DNA from: Polynucleobacter sp. HIN7
GTDB taxonomy: Bacteria; Pseudomonadota; Gammaproteobacteria; Burkholderiales; Burkholderiaceae
Direction of reading: 5' to 3'
Assembly: GCF_030297595.1 (NCBI RefSeq)
Contig: NZ_AP028138.1
Coordinates: 62,001-126,000, forward strand
DNA: 64,000 nucleotides
The translations under genes and the position numbers were made by a program. Position 1 is the first letter of the stretch; every line of letters starts with the position of its first letter. This document shows positions 58,917-64,000 of the stretch, piece after piece. Below the pieces are notes generated by a model, which made no database searches, had not been told where the DNA came from, and saw nothing but the letters and a program-made list of their open reading frames with translations.

Positions 58917-60728
58917 CTATTTTTTAGGCTGCTTGAGCTCATATTGAGCTGGACAGTCGAGCTTTAAGGCAACGCTAGTTTGATGCTCTTGATCTTGTCG
59001 GAAGTAATGGAAAGCGATTTTCTTGCTGTTCACAAGACTTCCGAGCACTTGATCCATTCTCGCGCTGATGATGCGTTGCTGATTAATGCTACCGATCAGA
59101 TCGTTTGGGGCCAGCCCTGCCTGCTGGGCAATGCCACCATCAAGCACATGCGTTACCTTGATCCAGCCGTTGCTATCGGTATAGCGCATCCCAAGGGCTA
59201 GTTTGATGGATTCAGTAAAGTTCGCTTGCTTTTGTGCCACTTCGATATTAGCAATCTGAGGTAACCAAATCTGCAAGGGTAGATCTTCTGTGCCATCAAT
59301 GTAGTCGCGCTTAAAGCGTTGCCAAGTTTTATTAAAGCCAATCCCAATCGTTGAGCTAATGGCTAGATCTAGGGCATATTGATTAATTCCAATCCCAGTT
59401 TTGCCATGTTCTTTCCATAAAAAGCGCATGACATTATCCAGTGAGTGTTGATGGATTGAGTGCTGCCGAATTAAAAGATCCAGACCTAGGGCAATGAGTG
59501 ATCCTTTGGCGTAGTAACTCACTACTGAATTAGGCGTATTCTCATCCATCTGGTAATACTTGGTCCAAGCATCAAAGGAGCTATCGGCAACGCTTTGTTT
59601 GGTTCTGCCAGGATTTCGCAATACCCCGTTCCAATTGTTAGCCACTAGCTCCAAGTAGCGCTCCATGTTGACGCACCCACTACGTATGAGTTGGAGATCG
59701 TCGTAGTAACTGGTAAATCCTTCAAAGAGCCACAACAGTCGGGTGTGGTTGCGTTCATTTAAGCGATAGGGTTGAAAGGCTTTCGCCTGAATTCGTTTGA
59801 CGAGCCAGGCATGAAAATACTCATGACTACAGAGTCCTAAAAACTCTTCATACGATTTTTTAGGCCTTTGAGTGCTGTGATCACCGTAAGGTAATTGATC
59901 GCGTTTACACAATAGCGCCGTGCTGTCGCGATGCTCGAGCCCACCATAGCCATCGAGAGCAGCATTAACAATAAATAGATATTGTTTAAATGGTGCCTTG
60001 GGCTTGCGAGGCTCAAATAAACGAATCGTGGCATCACAGATTCCTTGGAGATCATTTGCAAGTTGATTTCGATCGAGTAATTGTGATTGCTCGCTCGTTA
60101 ATCCCTGAATGACCATGCGGTGAGGAGTGCCGAAGGATTGCCACTCAATCGTCTCAAACTGTCCGAGCGCGACCGGATGATCAATCAAATCTGCATAATC
60201 TTTGGCCATATAAAAGCCAAAACTGCTTGCATCGGTCTTCACCTGGCGAAGCGTCGTTTGTACTTGCCATTGCTTGTTAGTCTGATTATGTGACGGGGCA
60301 ATAGCCAGTGAACAGGGTAAATGGGCCTGACCTTCGACGGCGAGACAGAGACTGGTGGGATTAAAGAAGCCACGATCCTGATCTAAATAAGCCGTGCGTA
60401 CCGATTGATCAAAGGCATATACCGTAGTGACAATCTCGCAAGACCCAGTTCCTTTGGGGATACGCCAGCGATCATTATCGAGACGCTCTAGGGCAATCTT
60501 TTTCTTTACTTCGGTCTGATTTCTGGGGAGAGTAAAGGCGGCAATCGACTCAATATGCTTACTAAAGTCCCGAATTAAATAACTACCTGGAATCCATGCA
60601 GGCATATGCACAACTTGCCCTTGAGGATTTGGATGGTGAATCACGAGCGAAACGGTAAAGCGATGACCATGTAGATCATCAGGCCATACCGTGTACTGAA
60701 TTGCAGGGGTGGAATCCAAAGCCATCAT
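58917..60728 (-). CDS. M61-family metallopeptidase with PDZ domain
   Basis: Zinc peptidase similar to glycyl aminopeptidases. The 603-residue protein has an N-terminal beta-rich domain (start to ~200). The M61 catalytic region has HEYFH, with zinc ligands His302 and His306 and catalytic Glu303, plus a downstream LLWLFEGFTSYYDDL that supplies the third ligand Glu. A C-terminal PDZ-like domain has GGIAQQAGLAPNDLIGSIN. No signal peptide is evident, so it may be cytoplasmic. It overlaps no neighbour and is four bases downstream of dsbC. Confidence 0.9.
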   Translation of the reverse strand: MMALDSTPAIQYTVWPDDLHGHRFTVSLVIHHPNPQGQVVHMPAWIPGSYLIRDFSKHIESIAAFTLPRNQTEVKKKIALERLDNDRWRIPKGTGSCEIVTTVYAFDQSVRTAYLDQDRGFFNPTSLCLAVEGQAHLPCSLAIAPSHNQTNKQWQVQTTLRQVKTDASSFGFYMAKDYADLIDHPVALGQFETIEWQSFGTPHRMVIQGLTSEQSQLLDRNQLANDLQGICDATIRLFEPRKPKAPFKQYLFIVNAALDGYGGLEHRDSTALLCKRDQLPYGDHSTQRPKKSYEEFLGLCSHEYFHAWLVKRIQAKAFQPYRLNERNHTRLLWLFEGFTSYYDDLQLIRSGCVNMERYLELVANNWNGVLRNPGRTKQSVADSSFDAWTKYYQMDENTPNSVVSYYAKGSLIALGLDLLIRQHSIHQHSLDNVMRFLWKEHGKTGIGINQYALDLAISSTIGIGFNKTWQRFKRDYIDGTEDLPLQIWLPQIANIEVAQKQANFTESIKLALGMRYTDSNGWIKVTHVLDGGIAQQAGLAPNDLIGSINQQRIISARMDQVLGSLVNSKKIAFHYFRQDQEHQTSVALKLDCPAQYELKQPKK

Positions 60729-60731
60729 GAA

Positions 60732-61448
60732 TTATTTCAAAGAGGCGAGCTTCTTCTCGATATCAGAGAGCTGTACAGCTCCTGGAAAGCGACTGCCATC
60801 GGTAAAGAAAATGGTGGGCGTGCCATTGATTCCATAGGTCTTGGCAATGGCCATATTTTTATCAATTGGATTGGTGCAATCCGATTTGCCACTTGGGGTA
60901 ATGTTGCTAAGCATCCAATCGTTCCAGGCTTTTTGCTGATCAGCGGCGCACCAAATTTGTTTTGATTTGAGTGCCGAGTCCGCCGAGAGAATTGGAATCA
61001 AATAGTTGTAGATAGTGACATTATCGAGTTGTTGCAAGCTTCGCTCTAGCCGTTTGCAGTAACCACAGTTGGGATCCGAGAACACGGCAATTTGACGGCT
61101 ACCATTACCACGTACGATTTTGATCGCGTTAGCCTGGGGAAGCTCTGACCATTTGATTCGATTGATATCCTCTTGACGCTTGGCGGTTAAGTTGGCGCCC
61201 GATGCGAGCTCAATCATTTCCCCCTGAATCAAATACTTGGCACTGCTATCGGTATAGAAAATCTCTTGATTGATCTGGACCTCAAATAAACCTGGAATTG
61301 GCGATGGCGTAATGTTACGAACGTTTGCTGAGGTGCCTAAGCGTTTTTGCAACTCGGCACGAACTTGTCTTTCTGACATGGCATCGACTGAGCCAAAAAA
61401 GCCGACCAAGACGATCACTAGACCTAAATGCTGAATCAATTTACCCAT
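60732..61448 (-). CDS. dsbC: Thiol:disulfide interchange protein DsbC
   Basis: Periplasmic disulfide isomerase, kept reduced by DsbD (gene at 4169-5851). The 238-residue precursor has a signal sequence (HLGLVIVLVGFFGSVDA) and an N-terminal dimerisation domain. A thioredoxin-like domain has active site CGYC in DPNCGYCKRLE and the cis-Pro TPTIFF. A second Cys pair is present around CAADQQ and KSDCTNP. Its start overlaps the upstream gene by eight bases. Confidence 0.95.
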   Translation of the reverse strand: MGKLIQHLGLVIVLVGFFGSVDAMSERQVRAELQKRLGTSANVRNITPSPIPGLFEVQINQEIFYTDSSAKYLIQGEMIELASGANLTAKRQEDINRIKWSELPQANAIKIVRGNGSRQIAVFSDPNCGYCKRLERSLQQLDNVTIYNYLIPILSADSALKSKQIWCAADQQKAWNDWMLSNITPSGKSDCTNPIDKNMAIAKTYGINGTPTIFFTDGSRFPGAVQLSDIEKKLASLK

Positions 61449-62685
61449 GCAACTGTTCTCCTAGTGCGCGCTCAATCAGTTGGCGCTTGATGATATGACT
61501 TCGATTAACCATTCCTAAGCCCCAGTTTCGTAATCCCTTTTCGATTGAGCTTTGTGCTGCAAACAGTTTCTTTAAGCGATCCGTCAGCCATAAAAGTGAG
61601 GTGGTATCTCCTTCGCGCTCGCGCTCATAGCGACGCAGCAAAATGCGATCATCCACTTCGCGATAGGACTCTTTGTGCTTCATGATGTGAAGCAGGCTTG
61701 CCACATCCCGTAAGCCTAGATTGAGGCCTTGACCAGCCAATGGGTGCATGACGTGTGCAGAATCACCAACCAAGATTAATTTAGGATCGTAGTCTGGGCC
61801 AATCAGGCGATGCGCTTTGATGCAACGCAGAGGAAAGCTTGCTGGCGTAGATTGCAGTTGCAGCTCACCGAGTTGATCATGAACTTCCACACCAAATTGG
61901 TTTGACCATGTCTGGCTATCCAGTTGTAATAAATAGTCGGCATGCTCATTTTGTGTTGACCATACCATTGAAACCTGTTGCTGGGGTAATGGCAGCATGG
62001 CTAAGATGTCGCCACTAGGCAAGAACCATTGGTAGGCGGTCTCGCGATGGGCAATCGAGCAGGTAAAGTTGGCAACCACTGCGTGCTGATCATAGGAGTG
62101 TTGATCGATTTCAATTCCAACTGACTGGCGTAGAGGGGAGTTCGCACCATCGGCTGCGATCACCAGTTTGGCTTGGATGGTTCGACCATTGCTCAATGAA
62201 AGCGTTGGAGAAGTATTGGGCTCAAACCGAACCTCGTCAACACTGGCCTCAATGCTTTGTAGATTCTTACTGAACCGCATCGCTTGGGTTAGCGTGGCTT
62301 CAATCAAATCAGATTCAGCAATCCAGGCAAGTTCCGGTCGACCGGCTTCAAAGGCCGAGAAATGCAGTTGATCATGCTTTTGCCCACGATCGCCATAGAT
62401 TCGCATATCGCGCACTGCTTGAATGCGATTCTGATCTAAGCCATCCCAAATGTTTAGTTCGGATAAAAGATGTTTGGTACTCGGTGAGAGCGCATAGATT
62501 CGCTGCCCAAAGGAAGGCTCAAGCGCAATTGTCTGATGCAAATCGGGTGCAATTTGAATCACCGAGTAGCCCAGTTGCGCCATGGCAAGTGCACTTGCCT
62601 TACCCACAATACCACCCCCAACGACCGCAAAGTCGGATTGGGTATTGGTGTGTTGGGCAGAATTGGATGTACTTTGGGAATGCAT
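61441..62685 (-). CDS. FAD-dependent monooxygenase of the UbiH/UbiF/VisC family
   Basis: Likely hydroxylase in ubiquinone synthesis. The start is ATG 62685, chosen because the next upstream ATG (62712) would leave only 13 bases to the divergent ychF start. The 414-residue product has the FAD motif VVGGGIVGKASALAMA, the middle DGANSPLRQSVGI, and the second FAD-contact LVGDSAHVMHPLAGQGLNLGL. A downstream RRYEREREGDTT region is family typical. Which ring position it acts on (UbiH, UbiF or UbiI) cannot be told. Confidence 0.88.
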   Translation of the reverse strand: MHSQSTSNSAQHTNTQSDFAVVGGGIVGKASALAMAQLGYSVIQIAPDLHQTIALEPSFGQRIYALSPSTKHLLSELNIWDGLDQNRIQAVRDMRIYGDRGQKHDQLHFSAFEAGRPELAWIAESDLIEATLTQAMRFSKNLQSIEASVDEVRFEPNTSPTLSLSNGRTIQAKLVIAADGANSPLRQSVGIEIDQHSYDQHAVVANFTCSIAHRETAYQWFLPSGDILAMLPLPQQQVSMVWSTQNEHADYLLQLDSQTWSNQFGVEVHDQLGELQLQSTPASFPLRCIKAHRLIGPDYDPKLILVGDSAHVMHPLAGQGLNLGLRDVASLLHIMKHKESYREVDDRILLRRYEREREGDTTSLLWLTDRLKKLFAAQSSIEKGLRNWGLGMVNRSHIIKRQLIERALGEQLHG

Positions 62686-62713
62686 ACCAAGATGATAGCG
62701 AATCAAGCGCATT

Positions 62714-62719
62714 TACAAT
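62714..62719 (+). promoter_or_regulatory. -10 hexamer placed for a leaderless ychF transcript
   Basis: TACAAT at 62714-62719 ends six bases before the ychF ATG, so the predicted start is the A of ATG. A GGGGG just before ATG may instead serve as a ribosome-binding remnant. No good -35 was seen. Confidence 0.35.
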
Positions 62720-62725
62720 GGGGGC

Positions 62726-63820
62726 ATGTCACTCAAATGCGGAATCGTTGGCCTGCCGAATGTAGGCAAATCCACCCTGTTTAATGCCCTCACCAAGGCA
62801 GGTATTGCAGCCGAAAATTATCCCTTTTGTACGATTGAGCCCAATGTGGGCATGGTCGAGGTCCCGGATCCTCGTTTGGCTGCCTTAGCGCAGATTGTGA
62901 GTCCTGAGCGAATCGTGCCCGCCACGGTCGAGTTTGTCGATATTGCTGGATTGGTAGCCGGCGCCTCCAAAGGGGAGGGTCTTGGAAATCAATTTTTGGC
63001 CAATATTCGGGAGACCGATGCGATTACCCACGTTGTGCGTTGCTTTGAGGATGCCAATGTGGTTCATGTGAGTGGCAAAGTCGACCCGATTGCAGACATT
63101 GGAGTGATTGATACCGAATTAGCTCTGGCAGATTTGGGTACGGTTGAGAAAGCCCTGCAGCGTTACTCGAAGGCAGCTAAATCGGGTAACGATAAAGAGG
63201 CCGCAGCCTTGGTTGCGGTACTCACCAAAGTTCAGGCGCAACTGGATCAAGCCTTGCCGGTAAGGGCCATGAGCCTTAGTAAGGAAGAGTTAGTTCTTCT
63301 TAAACCTTTTTGCTTAATTACAGCAAAACCGGCGATGTATGTCGCGAATGTGAAAGAAGATGGGTTTGAGAGCAATCCCCATCTTGAGGCGGTTAAGGAG
63401 CATGCTGCTAAAGAGAATGCGCCGGTCGTTGCGGTATGCGCAGCCATTGAAGCTGAGATTGCTGATTTAGAGGATGCTGACAAGGCCGAGTTCTTGGCTG
63501 ATCTGGGGATGAGCGAACCAGGTCTTAATCGAGTAATTCGGGCGGGCTATAGCTTATTGGGTTTACAAACTTACTTCACAGCGGGCGTGAAAGAGGTGCG
63601 TGCTTGGACCATACATATTGGCGATACGGCGCCTCAGGCTGCTGGCGTGATTCATACGGATTTCGAACGCGGCTTTATTCGAGCACAAACGATTGCGTAT
63701 GACGATTACATTCAATACAAAGGTGAGCAGGGCGCAAAGGAAGCGGGTAAGATGCGCGCCGAAGGTAAGGAATACATCGTCAAGGATGGCGATGTCTTGA
63801 ACTTTTTATTTAACGTCTAA
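62726..63820 (+). CDS. ychF: Redox-regulated ATPase YchF
   Basis: Obg-family P-loop protein that hydrolyses ATP and affects translation and stress response. The 364-residue protein has [14 protein letters not shown], the Obg-type [23 protein letters not shown], and a C-terminal TGS-like domain ([30 protein letters not shown]). Normal length (~363). Diverges from the UbiH-type gene and converges on trpC, one base away. Confidence 0.97.
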   Translation: MSLKCGIVGLPNVGKSTLFNALTKAGIAAENYPFCTIEPNVGMVEVPDPRLAALAQIVSPERIVPATVEFVDIAGLVAGASKGEGLGNQFLANIRETDAITHVVRCFEDANVVHVSGKVDPIADIGVIDTELALADLGTVEKALQRYSKAAKSGNDKEAAALVAVLTKVQAQLDQALPVRAMSLSKEELVLLKPFCLITAKPAMYVANVKEDGFESNPHLEAVKEHAAKENAPVVAVCAAIEAEIADLEDADKAEFLADLGMSEPGLNRVIRAGYSLLGLQTYFTAGVKEVRAWTIHIGDTAPQAAGVIHTDFERGFIRAQTIAYDDYIQYKGEQGAKEAGKMRAEGKEYIVKDGDVLNFLFNV

Positions 63821-63821
63821 G

Positions 63822-64000
63822 TCAAGCAAATAATGCTGCAAGTGCCTTGCCTGGATGCTCAGCGCGCATAAAGGCTTCGCCAATTAAAAATGCATTAACC
63901 CCGGCCCCTTGCATCCGCTTGACATCGTTGGCATTGAGAATCCCCGACTCTGTAATGACGAGCTTTTCTTTAGGAATAGCTGGCAATAGATCGAGGGTGG
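63822..64000 (-). CDS. trpC: Indole-3-glycerol phosphate synthase, C-terminal part (partial)
   Basis: The minus strand holds an open frame from the right edge to a TGA at 63822-63824. Its 58-residue product ends [17 protein letters not shown], then [22 protein letters not shown] and [15 protein letters not shown]. That matches the last beta-alpha units of TrpC, with the phosphate-binding ESGI and FLIGEAFMR. TrpC closes the indole ring in tryptophan synthesis. The rest lies beyond the window. Confidence 0.9.
   Translation of the reverse strand, partial: TLDLLPAIPKEKLVITESGILNANDVKRMQGAGVNAFLIGEAFMRAEHPGKALAALFA

Overview
The window looks like chromosome of a small, free-living betaproteobacterium of the Burkholderiaceae, most probably Polynucleobacter or a close relative. 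This rests on gene order (spc/alpha ribosomal operon; gltBD-mla-murA-his-tatABC; petABC-sspAB; hemA-prfA-prmC-grxD; ponA next to a pilQ-aroKB locus), on a Burkholderia-type porin, and on moderate GC with short intergenic gaps. It is an inference from content; no alignment was run. Almost all of the 64 kb is core housekeeping DNA, with a few accessory spots.

Layout. 1-3.8 kb: end of the spc operon and the alpha operon (secY end, infA, rpmJ, rpsM, rpsK, rpsD, rpoA, rplQ), closed by a terminator. 3.85-9.8 kb: cutA-dsbD, then hemB and engB (minus), a di-haem cytochrome c4, and lysA-lptM (minus). 9.8-13.6 kb: cyaY, then a minus-strand operon of a PilP/GspC-like protein, a minimal secretin, aroK and aroB. 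13.7-16.8 kb: penicillin-binding protein 1a and a REP-associated (RAYT) transposase beside an inverted repeat. 16.8-30 kb: gltBD, the mla phospholipid-transport genes, an ABC exporter, a BolA protein and murA. 30-38.8 kb: the histidine pathway (hisG, D, C, B, H, A, F, I, E; hisC inverted), a HIT protein and tatABC. 39-45.9 kb: a porin, then an AT-rich segment with two large TPR-GT41 (O-GlcNAc-transferase-like) proteins, then mscL. 46-50 kb: cytochrome bc1 genes, sspA, sspB and tRNA-Thr(UGU). 50-57.2 kb: an MFS transporter, a phasin, rmuC, grxD, prmC, prfA and hemA. 57.2-64 kb: a small membrane protein, a ParD/ParE-type toxin-antitoxin pair, ung, an M61 peptidase, dsbC, a UbiH-type monooxygenase, ychF and the end of trpC.

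How the genes connect. DsbC and DsbD form the periplasmic disulfide-isomerase route. HemA and HemB are two early steps of tetrapyrrole synthesis, feeding cytochrome bc1 and cytochrome c4. The Rieske protein has a twin-arginine-like N-terminus and the window also holds tatABC. The mla genes, LptM, MurA, PBP1a and the porin serve the envelope. SspA/SspB tie into stringent response and ClpXP delivery.

The most unusual parts are (i) the two TPR-GT41 proteins, one with a degenerate donor-site motif, in a compositionally distinct island; (ii) a reduced pilQ locus in which pilM, pilN and pilO are absent, the secretin lacks its N1 domain and a single coiled-coil protein precedes it; (iii) a set of genes whose -10 hexamer sits exactly where transcription would start at the ATG (candidate leaderless mRNAs); (iv) the RAYT gene with its inverted repeat; and (v) a three-hairpin leader before rpsD inside the alpha operon. 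No CRISPR array, prophage, integrase or complete insertion sequence was seen. No gap longer than 300 bases lacks a gene.
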